Positions 30,989 through 41,416 of a stretch of DNA of 64,000 nucleotides are shown here, piece by piece. Source of the DNA: Dactylis glomerata (Eukaryota > Streptophyta > Magnoliopsida > Poales > Poaceae); assembly GCA_007115705.1 (NCBI GenBank), contig QXEO01001020.1:310001-374000 (forward strand), written 5' to 3'. The position numbers and the translations under genes are program-made. How positions within the stretch are numbered: the first letter of the stretch is position 1; each line of letters begins with the position of its first letter. Under the pieces are notes generated by a model. It saw only the letters and a list, made by a program, of their open reading frames with translations. It was not told the origin of the DNA and ran no database searches.

Positions 30989-32704
30989 ATGGCAGATGAT
31001 GTTATGGATATTATGGAGGCTGGCAGATATCATTTTTTCCGCCATAGATATTGTAGTGCCACTTTTTGGGAGGAAGAACGTGGCAACTTTGACGGTGATG
31101 GTCTCTTTCACCATGGTGTGATGATTGGAGATAGATGTGCTGCAACCACCATTGACCACATCTCTACCATCAATTTAATCAGCATTGAGGTCATCGAGAC
31201 GTTGCACCTAGCCACATGTGCTAGTACAGCGCCATACCTCTTGCGTTCCTCATATGGCACCTTGCTGATTTCACACATAGCCGATGTTTCTGTTACTTAC
31301 AGAGGGCATACCGAGGTTATTCGTTGTGATGTATCCCCAATGCCACTTGAATCTTGTCATATTCTGTTGGGTTATCCTTGGTTCCACACCTATCATGCTC
31401 AGCCTTGTCGTGATAGGCCGGCAGTATCGTTCAAGTGGAATAAGCAGGGATGTGCTTGGCTGCGTCTAACAGCTGAACAGTTTCATAAGAATCATCTTCT
31501 TCGCAAGGAGAGGACAAAGGAGTTCTGCTTGTCGCCTAAGCACAAGGTCATGATGGATGGTGGCAGTCCCATTATTTGCCATCTTGACCATTGTGTGCTT
31601 CACAACCCATGTGAAAATGAGAGCCACATAGCCATATTGAGTGAGAGTGTTATAAAAAGTGAGATGTGTGATTCCACCAAACGTGAGGTTGAGAGCATAC
31701 ACTTTGAGAGTATGAGCGAAAATGAAAACACAAGAGTAGTCGACGATAGGGTATGTGAGGATATTTCAACTAATGTAACTCTGTCTACTCCTAGTGTTGT
31801 TTCTTGTGATATGCAGGTTGCTTTTGAAGAAAGGGAGCCGCCTATTTTACAACCTGCATCACCGGTTTGTGCATTATCACTTGAGGAGGATGTTCCAGTG
31901 ACTACTTCTTCTGAGGAGCATGTCATTGACATAGGTACTAATTTGGAACCACAACCAGTAGCTATGGATAATATTTGTGAGTCTACTCCTTTGCTGGTTC
32001 CTTCTAGTGATTTATCTTGCACTAATGTTTCAGCACCATGTGATAATTTGCATATTTCGAATTTTGATCATGTGGTAGTGCTGACACATAAGGAAGTACT
32101 TGCTAGAATACCATCGAATGACATTGTGTATTCCATCATGCTAAAAGAACCTCTTAGTTTGCGTTGTGCTATGAATAAGATTTCTGAAATTTCATATTTG
32201 AATTCTAGCACACATGCCTATTGCTTCATGTTTAACTTGATTGGTGAATATAGCATGAATGATAATTTTCTTGTCGATCACATATGCATAACCTGTGATA
32301 GAATTAATAAACTGAAACTTGCTGTTTTCAGTCCTATATGCTATGTGTCGCAGTCCTTTTGCTGTGGGACACTAGATTATGTTCGAAATAGTTTGATGCA
32401 TTCTGGTCTAGTTGAAGTGTTTCAGCACACAAAACTTGATATGTTGGGTTTCTCTAATCTTGCTAGTTTGCCATCAAATTGGTTCAATTCATTGTGTTTG
32501 TTCCACAATTTGTTGCCTATGTGTGCTACTGATCCCTACTTCACTTATATTAGCAGTTTGAGTTGCATGTTACCTACAGGACATAATGATCATGCACACA
32601 TCACTGAATACTATTGTGTCCGTTCATCACTTGTTCATCATAATCCGAGTAGCACAGCTGAGTCATGGCATAAACCAATTTTGTTTTCACATTTTTTGGA
32701 CTGA
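30989..32704 (+). CDS. RT5 retropepsin-fold protein with long unique tail
   Basis: 571 residues from the ATG at 30989; the frame is open further up, but only from a GTG. Residues about 45-165 align in order with retropepsins of related elements: strand pattern, DVSPMPLESCHILLGYPW as the closing block, and a tail resembling the RT13 and RT9 proteases. At the place of the catalytic Asp-Ser/Thr-Gly the protein reads IDHIS (D56), so the glycine and the small residue are gone and proteolysis is unlikely. The remaining 400 residues are acidic, serine/threonine-rich and then cysteine-containing, with no recognised domain. The frame has stayed open although the LTRs have diverged by about 2 percent. 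Confidence 0.7.
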   Translation: MADDVMDIMEAGRYHFFRHRYCSATFWEEERGNFDGDGLFHHGVMIGDRCAATTIDHISTINLISIEVIETLHLATCASTAPYLLRSSYGTLLISHIADVSVTYRGHTEVIRCDVSPMPLESCHILLGYPWFHTYHAQPCRDRPAVSFKWNKQGCAWLRLTAEQFHKNHLLRKERTKEFCLSPKHKVMMDGGSPIICHLDHCVLHNPCENESHIAILSESVIKSEMCDSTKREVESIHFESMSENENTRVVDDRVCEDISTNVTLSTPSVVSCDMQVAFEEREPPILQPASPVCALSLEEDVPVTTSSEEHVIDIGTNLEPQPVAMDNICESTPLLVPSSDLSCTNVSAPCDNLHISNFDHVVVLTHKEVLARIPSNDIVYSIMLKEPLSLRCAMNKISEISYLNSSTHAYCFMFNLIGEYSMNDNFLVDHICITCDRINKLKLAVFSPICYVSQSFCCGTLDYVRNSLMHSGLVEVFQHTKLDMLGFSNLASLPSNWFNSLCLFHNLLPMCATDPYFTYISSLSCMLPTGHNDHAHITEYYCVRSSLVHHNPSSTAESWHKPILFSHFLD

Positions 32705-32997
32705 TTTGACCTTGTTCATCATAAATTTGATCATCGATCTTCTTTGCGAAAACTGAATTTAATATTGAACAACAAGACTATATATCTCTTTGTTTTTCAT
32801 GATGATTATGATTCTTTGTACTTCACTTATACCTGCAATTTAAGTTGCTTGATGTATAGTAGACATATTTTTCATGTGAACAAAAATCATACAACATGTT
32901 CTGTATACATCTACTCTGTGTGCACGTTATTCTTTTTGTTCCTACCACTTTCAGCTTACCCAAAGCCGAGGACGGCTTTTCTTGAAGAAAGGGAGGA
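32705..32997 (+). other. RT5 3' region with polypurine tract and vestigial pol end
   Basis: Short AT-rich stretch. The tract GAAGAAAGGGAGGA is at 32984-32997. In the frame that reads 32744-33247, the codons across the tract and LTR start give RTAFLEEREDDEDT, like the RTTSIQEGEHDED of RT13 at the same boundary. It is probably the leftover C-terminus of a pol gene now lost. Confidence 0.55.
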
Positions 32998-33827
32998 TGA
33001 TGAGGATACAATCATGGACCATGCTGATTTTGAGTGTTTGAGTTGGAAGGAAATATTGAGTCTAATTGATGATTATTATAAGGTGAATTCTTTCCTAGTT
33101 GAAAAGAATGACTTGATATCTCCGAATTATATACTACCTAAAGCAATGTACTATGTTGTATTTAGGTATGTCATCTGTCAAGATATCGCCAGTGGGAGGA
33201 GAGGGAGGACGGCGATCGAGAGACAAGTGGAGATCAAGTCTGGATGAGCACGAGCACATGATGGCGCACTAGGACTGCCTACGACACGATATCTACACGT
33301 CTAAGGCGCGCTACACACATGGCCTGCGTGCCAGAAATAGGCCGAACCCATATATGGGTCGGTATGTACCTATTTGAGTCGAACCGAGTCAGTTTGGGCC
33401 CAAACCAGGCATATTTTGGGCCAGGTCAACGCTGAGGATGCCCGGCCACCTATAAGTACCCCTGGGCGCCCCCTCAATTAGGGTTAGACCACGTTTAGAC
33501 TAAAGATTACTTCGTTGAACTGCTGTAAGCATTCATCTGAATTCCTCCGCACCAATTCATCTGGATTTGGTGTTATACTGCTGCAAGTTTAGTGTGATCT
33601 GTTGTTCCATTGGAAATCAGTAGATTGCAAACTACCGTTTCGTGGTCGACGGCTACGTGCGCAAGTGTGTGGAGTCGTGAATATCCTACAGGGTTTGAGA
33701 GCTGTTGCATTGGCATCAGGGTTCAAGCGAGGAGAGTTCATCGGTGACACCAAGTTATCCCCGACAATCATCCGCTGTCATCATCACCATCGCTTCGCTC
33801 ACGAGAAGATCGGGCCACCCCATATCA
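32998..33827 (+). repeat. RT5 3' LTR
   Basis: 830 bp with the same ends as the 5' LTR; followed by the second CTTCA. Confidence 0.93.
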
Positions 33828-33832
33828 CTTCA

Positions 33833-34327
33833 GGTAGTTATAATAACACCTAATAAATAGTATGAAGGTTACTACAATTTAGAAGTAATAGGCAGATTTC
33901 AGGGCAACTAACAATTAGTAGATATAGTATCGGATCGTGCAACCGCTAGAAAGAAAATGAAGATTAATTAGCAACACAAACATGGGATGACCTGAGCAAA
34001 TAAAAGGGTAATTAATTAATACTGTTAGAAAAAGACACAATATTTAACATAGCAAGTGTTTGTCAATTTAGTCTACATAGAAAACCTTTATAAAAAAGCA
34101 TGTTCTTGTTATATACTATATATTCATTGTGCCCGTCAGATTACTCTATATAGCAAGTTCAAAAACAGTGTATATATCATTCATTTTTGTACATCGGAAT
34201 ACTCCATATATATAATGGGAACTATTACATCCGTTCCAAAATGTATGCCTTTTTGGATAGCTAAATTCACTCACTAAAAAGGCTTACCTTTCGGAACGGA
34301 GGTAGTATAAATTAAAGAACAACTAGT
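33833..34327. other. AT-rich host-like DNA with a MITE
   Basis: Continuation of 28435-28736 after RT5. There is no supported frame. The MITE at 34223-34307 is the only recognisable feature. Confidence 0.45.
34223..34307. mobile_element. Stowaway-type MITE
   Basis: Terminal inverted repeats TATTACATCCGTTCC (left) and GGAACGGAGGTAGTA (right) match the CTCCCTCCGTTCC signature of grass Stowaway elements and have TA at both ends. The total is only 85 bp. An inner inverted pair (ATGCCTTTTT / AAAAAGGCTT) strengthens the hairpin. No coding capacity. Confidence 0.75.
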
Positions 34328-35186
34328 TGAAGGAGATATGCCCTAGAGGCAAATAATAAAGTATATTTTTGTGCCATATCTCATTTGTTTATAATATTAT
34401 ATGTCATACAATAACTATATTAAACAGAAACATTAATACACGTTTGACGTATAAGAAAAGGGGCCCTGGTTAAGTCTAGCTAACGAGCTCACGTGTCATC
34501 TGATGATCAAGGTTTCCTGGTCATGGGCAAATGCGTCAACGAACATTGAGGTCATGTTGGACATGATGGACACACACCCAAAGTAGTGTTAATGCAACTA
34601 GATCAGTCAAAAAGTTCAACACTGCATATAACTAAGAAACAAAGTAATCAGTTCCTTAGACCGTGAGGTCACTACATCTAGAGGCTGCTTTGATTGCATC
34701 AACCGTCATCACGTAACTGGGTGACTGAAAAAGGTGTCTCTTGGGTATGCCAAAGGAGTAGGTAGAGGAGTGTGAACCAAGAGCGGGATTTGTCCATCCA
34801 CGTGACGGATAGATACTCTGGGCCCACTTGGTGATAGTTGCATATACGAGCTTGCAAGCACGTGACCACGTAACGGAGTATGTAATGTCATGAAACGACT
34901 TGAAAGACTTGTCAGACGAGGGTGAACGCGATATGGGGATATCGGGGAATACACAGGGGTCAGCACGGTTTTCCAGAACCGCTTGTTGATCATTGATCGG
35001 AGAGGGGTCTCGATCATGTCTGGCGTATTCCTCGACCTGTAGGGTGTCACGCTTAAGGGTATATGACACTTAGGGGTGGATTTGTAATTATGGAAATCGA
35101 CAGGGAGGTATCCGGAAAAGTTCCGGGCAATATCGGAAAGGTTCCGAAGACACCAGAAACGTTCTAGACTTTATCAAAGTTGTATC
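34328..35186 (+). repeat. RT6: copia LTR fragment (BARE/Angela-like)
   Basis: Starts TGAAGGAGATATGCCC, like BARE/Angela LTRs and like the RT10 LTR (TGAAAGGAATATGCCC). Many blocks in the same order match the RT10 LTR, such as GATGATCAAGGTTTCCTG and TGATCGGAGAGG. It stops at 35187 where RT7 inserted; the rest should lie beyond the right edge of the window. Confidence 0.8.
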
Positions 35187-36093
35187 TGTCGATGGATTTC
35201 GTGTCGCAAGAACACGGGTACCACACGATGGACACAAAGATTCGAACGCAGGGGGCTGTACGAGTGAGATCTTGGATCGCAACGAAACACGGTGGCGGAA
35301 GCCTCGAGACGTCGGAACGCACAGCGCACTGCAGAGAGAGACACCGAGCCTTACCCAGGTTCAGGGCCCTCGTGGTGAGGTAAAACCCCAACTTCCTGCC
35401 TTCTTGTATTACGACGCGATACCTCGCGAGGAGTACAAGGTCTTGATTACAAAGCTCTAACTGGCCGGAGGTAGAAGAACCAACTTAGCCTAGCTAGGAG
35501 CCCGGATATGAAAATCGGATCCCCTCTAAGGGGTGGCCTCCCCTCCTTTTATAGCGTCGAGGTCCTCCTTCCCCTTATCATCTTGGGGAAGGGGTTGCCA
35601 CAAACGGTCAAGGAGAAAGGACAGCTATTGTCTTGAGTCTTCGGTAGACGTAGTCTTCGTAGGGCAGTCGCGCCGGTCCACAGGAGTGGGTGGAGGAAGC
35701 TGACGTCCTCCTCTGGTGCCCTGCACCGTCCACCCTATTTTTAGGGGGGTGGCCAACAACCACTGTGCCGCTTTATGCAGGCACGGTGAAAGCTGGTCTC
35801 CTCCCTATCGGGGTAGCGTGGACGGTACGCAGTCTTCTGTCCTTATCTTCTTGCTCAGCACGGAAACGTACCGAGCTGACGTGGATGTGGTCCTTCCCCT
35901 CACGAGAAACAGCTCGTGAGGAGGTCTTCTAGTCCTTAGCAGTTTTAGCCATCGTTCTCCTCATGAGGCGCCTCCTCATGAGGGTCTTCTTTGCTGGGCT
36001 TCGGTCGTCATTTTACCCCTAGGCCGAAGCTGGGCCATTGAAGGGGCCCACGAGCAGGTGGACCGGGATACCCCGGTATCCGGAACACCGACA
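35187..36093 (-). repeat. RT7 3' LTR
   Basis: 907 bp; the minus strand begins TGTCGGTGTTCCGG and ends CCATCGACA. It is clearly the same family as the RT12 LTR (55763-56677). TATA-like CTATAAAAG is on the minus strand at 35554-35546. Several CTCRTGAG-type palindromes occur (for example 35860-35920 and 35958-35985). The polypurine tract on the minus strand (CTCCCGGGGGCTAC) abuts it at 36094-36107. Confidence 0.88.
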
Positions 36094-36474
36094 GTAGCCC
36101 CCGGGAGCCTAGCCCGCAAACGCGCCCTCTCGAGGGAGCGAAGGGACAGGGGCCCCCAGAAGCTGCTGGGCCCTCCAATGGCACGCGTCAACGCGCGCGG
36201 TCAGAGGACCATGTGACGATGCAGAGGCCGCGGACGCGTGGCGCGACCGCTGCTGGTGAGACAAAGCGGCGGGCGACGCAGCAGTCCCCGAGGCGTCAAA
36301 CCGTCATGATGGCGCGTCACTTCGCTGCAGAGCGCTGCGCCGACGCTCTGATTCCCGCGCTGAGATTTGACGCTTCGACAACGGTCGCGCCCTTTAAATG
36401 CAGCCTCCTCGACACCCTCGGCACTTCATCCACTTCTCCCAGTACTACTTCTTCCTCTGGCACTTCCCCGAGCA
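36094..36474 (+). promoter_or_regulatory. Spacer and candidate promoter of the antisense gene in RT7
   Basis: GC-rich stretch. TTTAAATG at about 36393-36400 is the best TATA-like site, some 80 bases before the ATG at 36475, followed by a C/T-rich leader. The arrangement parallels 8528-8634 in RT2. Promoter function is inferred. Confidence 0.4.
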
Positions 36475-37255
36475 ATGGACCCTTTTGCCTCCTCCGCCAC
36501 CGCCGAATCCGCGAGCTCCGGGGCTAAACGCCACGAGCGCCCTCCGGGCAGCCGGAACAAGCCGAAGGTTCCCTCTCGGTGGACGCCCGGTGCCGGAGGT
36601 CTCCTGCGCATTGGAGCGCCGCCGCACGGCGCGGCGAACTGCGCCGCCCCAGGGACCTCCATTGCCTTGACCCTTCGGGGTCCCGCACCAGGAGGTGCTC
36701 TAAACACATCGTCGCCGGTGGCGACGCTGGCTCCCCGCCCCGCGGGGAGCATCGATCGGGCGCTCCGGGAGGTGGAGGCCGCCCTGGGCCCCCTCCCCCC
36801 CGGCCGCGGACGATCCGGGGCCATAGGAGGTGGCACCTCCCGCGACCGGAGTAGTCGCGACTCCCCGCCGCTTGGCGGCGGAGATGCTGGGACCCCTCAT
36901 CGCGCCGGGGTCTCGCTTCTTGGAGCTCCTCATCGTCGTCGAGGCTTGGAGCTTCATCTCCCTCCGGCTGCCTGATGCAGTTCGGAGGGTGATCTACGCC
37001 CCCGGCTCCTCCTCTGGAGAAGTCGTGCTGGTGGAGCAGAGCAGGCCAGAGCTCCTCTGGCCCGTGGACATCATCCTTGGAGCGGACGGCACTGCCGCCC
37101 TCTCCGGGCGTTGGAGGGCATTCGTCCTGGGCCACCGTCTCTGCGTCGGCGACCACATCGTCTTTCGCTTCAAGCTGGGGACGCTGGAGGCCTCGGTGCG
37201 AATTTTCGCCGCCACCGACGTCCACCGCACCTTCCCCCAGCCCGCGGCAGAGTAA
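36475..37255 (+). pseudogene. Antisense AT-hook plus B3-domain gene carried by RT7, frame broken
   Basis: From the ATG at 36475 the first frame gives a short acidic start, then an AT-hook-like block RPPGSRNKPKVPSR (about residues 24-37), then a proline/glycine-rich linker. The B3 domain is in the next frame, about 36884-37255: SRFLELLIVVEAW, LRLPDAVRRVIY, then the diagnostic SGRWRAFVLGHRLCVGDH and IVFRFKLGTLEASVRIF. A frame change and a TAG at 36824-36826 separate the two halves; an intron is not excluded, but no clear splice sites are seen. Position and direction are as in RT2, between integrase and 3' LTR and opposite to the element. GC content is very high. Confidence 0.65.
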
Positions 37256-37431
37256 AGGGGCGGCCTTGCTGCGGAGGTCTTCTGGGGAGGAGAGCTAGTC
37301 TCCTCCCCCTTTTGCGATGTAGCTTCCACCGGCGTGGTATGCCGCGCCATACCTCGGTTCCTCCCCCCGCTGGGGGTTATTTAAGGAAGTTGTCCTTTTC
37401 CTTCGCTCCTTAACGCTTCTTGCCGTCCTGG
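37256..37431. other. RT7 spacer next to the antisense gene
   Basis: Non-coding; possible 3' end of the antisense gene. Ends with CCTGG, the target site of RT8. Confidence 0.4.
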
Positions 37432-39430
37432 TATAACACCCCAGGTTTCTACATACCTAGCGATGCTACCACACTCTCTTAATTAACACAAGTATAGGAA
37501 AATTCTAAAAACAAATCAGGCAACACCTCCTTTATTTACAAGGACTTAAACATGCAATTTAGAAAGTTAAGCGACGAATAGCATTAATATGAATATGGAT
37601 CCCAATAACCAACACGTAATTTATAGTTCACAACTCATCTAGTTCCATAAAATAAAGATATGAGCGACCAAAGGCTCATAGTAAGATATTCTTGAAGACA
37701 CAAATTGATCTGAAGCTAATTGGAAAGATTTATTGTTGTTCACTAAGGATTATCCAGAAATAGGTGATGTGATTAAGTGAGATGGTTGTGCTACGCCCGC
37801 TTCCCATGCATGTCGCTTAATGTAGTACCTGAAACCAAATAAAACGCAAGAATGAGTATAGAAATACTCAGCAAGTACAATTAGAACCATAAGAACAACG
37901 ACACAATGATTAACTATGGAAGAGTTTTGATAACCACGTTGTCAACATGAAGTCTGAAATTGTACGTGAATATGTTGCCCGGACTAGCCCGCGAGCTAAC
38001 AGTACTCACCGAACTTAATTCGGAACTAGCCGCTCGGAACAGTCTCTCACCGGACTAACACACAGAATAGCCATCGGACTAGCTCACAAGCAAACAGTTC
38101 TCACCGAACTTAATTCGGACTAGCCACTTGTGAACGGTAATTCACCGATTTAGCTGTGGAAATATGAACAACTGAAGCTTCTGAACATAAAGTTACAACT
38201 AATGTAAAACAACCGACATTTGAATAAATCAGAACTGAACCAAGTTGAATAGAGAAATCTCAATCAATTTACGGACAAACACACAATGGACAAACATACA
38301 GAATAGGGGCTCGTCATATACTTGCCTTAACTTCGGCGTTCAAAGGATGAATTAATATCGGCACCGGAAATCCTCACACCTGTTGATGAAACTATGCTCA
38401 GAAATTCTATACCATGATTATGTACCAGGAACACTTCAAAATCATATGCGCTGGAGGTTCTACCGTGAGTTAAGTATCCGGAGGTAGTCACATAATTTTA
38501 TTCAAACTTGTTTCAGTGCACAACAGTAAACCAGTACTGCTAACAAATATGCCCAGTCCAAGGCTTAAACGTGTATACCTATTCCCATATGAGACAGCCA
38601 TCGGAAGCCACGATGTGCAAAAATACCAGGTTCCATTAGAGGCAAATGACTAGAACTTTGCTAGTAAAATTAGTACTGAGATGCGAACACTAAGACCATC
38701 ATCAAAATTTAATAGGACTACTGGATAGATTGCAGTTCTTTTCTTTGATACGAATATGCCCTCTCTTACCAAACTGACGCTGGACCAATGCAAAACAAAA
38801 GAGGTCAACAGTGAATCGGAGTCTCCACATACTAGTGCTACCCATGCACAGCTAACCACGTCCCGATCTAATCCATTAATCCATGGGAAAGAAAAACTAC
38901 AGGATATAGTAGGATTCAAACCAAACGATTTTGGAGTAGCACGGCGCCGGGTGATCTTCACGAGGGCTATGAGGACTCTCGCCTGGAATTTGTACTCGGA
39001 CAGCGGTGGCGGCGATTCACGATTGGAGATCTCGGATGCAGCAGTGGCAGCGCCGGCGGCTACGATAGGTTAGCCTGGATACAGGGTTTGACTGCGAAGG
39101 GGCATATGAGCTAGCATCGGGTGAAATAAGGGGCGACCTAGGTTGAGCTGGGCCGGGCCGGGCATGCTTGATACTGAAATTTATTTTATTTTGTATTTGT
39201 AAATCAAAAATATCTGGCTATGGGAAAAAGGTCTAGTTTTATCAAATAATTTTATGACTCGTCCGAATTCAGAATTGATCAAACTTAGTCTTTTTTTGAA
39301 CAGCTTCTCGAGACAAACCTGATACCGGTCTTAGCTATCTCATAAGATATACGTTTTTAAAAGGTCAACTCTGGTCAATGTCTTCCAATTTTTTTGTTAA
39401 GACTATAATTTTAAAATACGGGGTATTACA
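37432..39430. mobile_element. RT8: probable solo LTR in RT7
   Basis: 1,999 bp flanked by CCTGG on both sides (37427-37431 and 39431-39435). The ends are TATAACACCCC and GGGGTATTACA, a short imperfect inverted repeat. One end has lost the expected TG but the other keeps CA, and a 5-bp TSD fits LTR integration. No gene is seen. An ACCGAACTTAATTCGGA-bearing unit of about 95 bp occurs twice (around 37981 and 38076). It could instead be a non-autonomous element of another kind; no second LTR is visible. Confidence 0.6.
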
Positions 39431-39451
39431 CCTGGTCATCCGTACGCACGA

Positions 39452-40010
39452 TGATAAGGATCACGCTGATGATCCTTGAGTTTTGTCCCGATCTTTCACA
39501 GCGAGTCAACCAGATAGAAATCTTCCAATAACGTGAAGAACGTCACCTGAAGAAGAGAAACGAATCCAGCAAGCAACGTGATGAAGATCACCACGCCTCA
39601 AACCTGAGCCTGATAATTCTTGATGAACACAAGAACCTTCACAGCAATATATCAATGAGATAGATAACGGCAGCGCCGTCCCCGGAGGGATGCTACACGC
39701 AGCACACAACTCTTTGGTTTAACTCTAATTTCTGAACTCCCTAAACCCTAGACTGCTGGCCTTCTTATATAGATGGCCAGAAAACTGTTGGGCTTGGACA
39801 GACCCAAACCCAAAACACAAATAAACTAAGTGGCCCATAACATGACCTGACACACGAAATAACATAAACAGATATATAAATTGCTGACACAACCTTAGAC
39901 TAAATTATCTCATATCATAGGTCGTCCTGGCGTGCCAATCTGGAATGAGCTTCCCTCATCTTGGTGGAGTCCTGAAATTGGGCTTCACCTCCTCCTTCGT
40001 GCCCATATCA
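39452..40010 (-). repeat. RT9 3' LTR
   Basis: 559 bp; the minus strand starts TGATATGGGCAC and ends TCCTTATCA. The last codons of the RT9 protease-like protein lie in it. The polypurine tract on the minus strand, GAAGGGGGGGAGGA, is at 40024-40011. Confidence 0.92.
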
Positions 40011-41416
40011 TCCTCCCCCCCTTCAAAAAGCGTTGTCCCCAACGCGTGAGGGTCTGCTCGAAAGGGTGGCGGAATATCAACAATAGCACCACACATATTT
40101 GCTGTCTTCAAGTCTTGCTTGCCTTCCTCACCACATCCTCCCTCTTGGCCTACTCGACTTGATACAGCCCTGGGTGGTTGCACCTCTTTTCTTCGCCAAA
40201 TAAACTTGTACTTAGGCGCCTCCACCTTCTTCTTCTCAATCCTTGCTGGAACCTTGTGTTGCTGAACATGAACCTGCTTAGCACGACCCTGCAAAGTAGT
40301 AATGCCTGGGCCACACAACTGACGAACACGTCCATCTTTGCCTGTATGCACACGCACTGCTGCTCCAACAAAACGTCTCCGAGGTGTTCTAACAAAACTG
40401 TGGCTGACTACCCGCGGCATCGTATGCACCGTAACACGATCAGCACCACCGTCATCGGTCTGAACACCCATGTCAACACGAACTGGAAGTGGAACACATG
40501 GAACACATGCTGACATATCCTTCCCTTCATCAATATGAGGCTTGACTTCAACCGGCTTGTCACTAACAAGAACAACTGGCTTGTCATCCACAGGCTTGGC
40601 TGAAACAATATCACCACTGACGCTCTTCGCATCATGCTCCTCAAGATGCACATGAGCTAGCCCTGGTTGTGGCTTAGCTTTATGCAACTTCTCCTTGCGA
40701 ACCACCAATACGACATCGGACTTGATTTGGTCATCTCTCATAGGCTTCAAAGTCCGCTGTTTGCCATCATGCACAAAAGAATATGTATTTGCTCTCCCAG
40801 CATGCATAGCATTGTGATCATACTGCCATGGACATCCAAGTAACAACCCACACACCTCCAATGGCAACACATCACATTCCACCTCATCAACATAGTCATC
40901 AACTATAAATGGCACACGCACCTTGTGAGTAATTTTCAACATACCGCAGCTATTAACCCACTCAACATGCCTTGGTTCTGGAATACGCCATGTGGATAAA
41001 CCCAAAGCCTCCACAACCTCCTTGCTAATGCCATTACAGTAACTACCACTGTCAATCATCAACTTGCATGCTTTGCCTTTGATTATGCACTGCGCCTGAA
41101 ATAAATTCCATCGCTGGCCTCTATCCGCTGTCATACAAGTCCCATCATGTACTCTTTTGAGTTGCATATTTAGCCCACTCAATGGTACAACCTCCTCCAC
41201 GACATCCTTGACAACATCAGCCTTGACAACATCAACCGCTGACAATTCAGAATTCGTGGCTGCCACCTTGCTAACTGTCGGCAATGGAACAACTGTCAAC
41301 TTATCATGAGTAGTCACAGCCGTCGCGACCTTTGGTATAGGAGCTATGCTCTTGGCAACATCCTCTATCCCATGCACAACCTTGGGTGGCTGCTGAATCA
41401 CTTCTACGGTTACCAT
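39956..41416 (-). CDS. RT9 protease-like protein
   Basis: 486 residues from the ATG at 41416. A leader of about 100 residues is followed by a retropepsin domain with the intact catalytic motif MIDSGSYCNGIS near residue 120 and the closing LLGCPWQYDHNA near residue 195. The order and tail (LKPMRDDQI) resemble the RT13 protease. The C-terminal half is lysine/valine-rich, of unknown function. The last codons (EGGEDDMGT onward) cross the polypurine tract into the 3' LTR, as in RT13. The Gag-like frame ends at a TGA only two codons before this ATG, in the same frame, so both could be made as one readthrough protein. Confidence 0.7.
   Translation of the reverse strand: MVTVEVIQQPPKVVHGIEDVAKSIAPIPKVATAVTTHDKLTVVPLPTVSKVAATNSELSAVDVVKADVVKDVVEEVVPLSGLNMQLKRVHDGTCMTADRGQRWNLFQAQCIIKGKACKLMIDSGSYCNGISKEVVEALGLSTWRIPEPRHVEWVNSCGMLKITHKVRVPFIVDDYVDEVECDVLPLEVCGLLLGCPWQYDHNAMHAGRANTYSFVHDGKQRTLKPMRDDQIKSDVVLVVRKEKLHKAKPQPGLAHVHLEEHDAKSVSGDIVSAKPVDDKPVVLVSDKPVEVKPHIDEGKDMSACVPCVPLPVRVDMGVQTDDGGADRVTVHTMPRVVSHSFVRTPRRRFVGAAVRVHTGKDGRVRQLCGPGITTLQGRAKQVHVQQHKVPARIEKKKVEAPKYKFIWRRKEVQPPRAVSSRVGQEGGCGEEGKQDLKTANMCGAIVDIPPPFRADPHALGTTLFEGGEDDMGTKEEVKPNFRTPPR

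Larger units (their letters stand above)
28737..33827 (+). mobile_element. RT5: complete LTR retrotransposon without polymerase, coding for a retropepsin-like protein
   Basis: LTRs of 830 bp (28737-29566 and 32998-33827) and TSD CTTCA (28732-28736 and 33828-33832). The total is 5,091 bp. Between them are an initiator-Met-type primer site, a 1.4-kb leader with many oligo(A) runs, one 571-residue frame, and a polypurine tract. No RT, RNase H or integrase is present. The LTRs differ at about 17 sites (about 2 percent). Primer site, leader details and the tract/LTR boundary resemble RT13, a possible helper family. Confidence 0.93.

Noticed and set aside
36524..37225. 233-codon minus-strand frame in RT7
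   Set aside because: It lies opposite to the AT-hook/B3 gene in very GC-rich DNA where stops are rare; no domain is recognisable.
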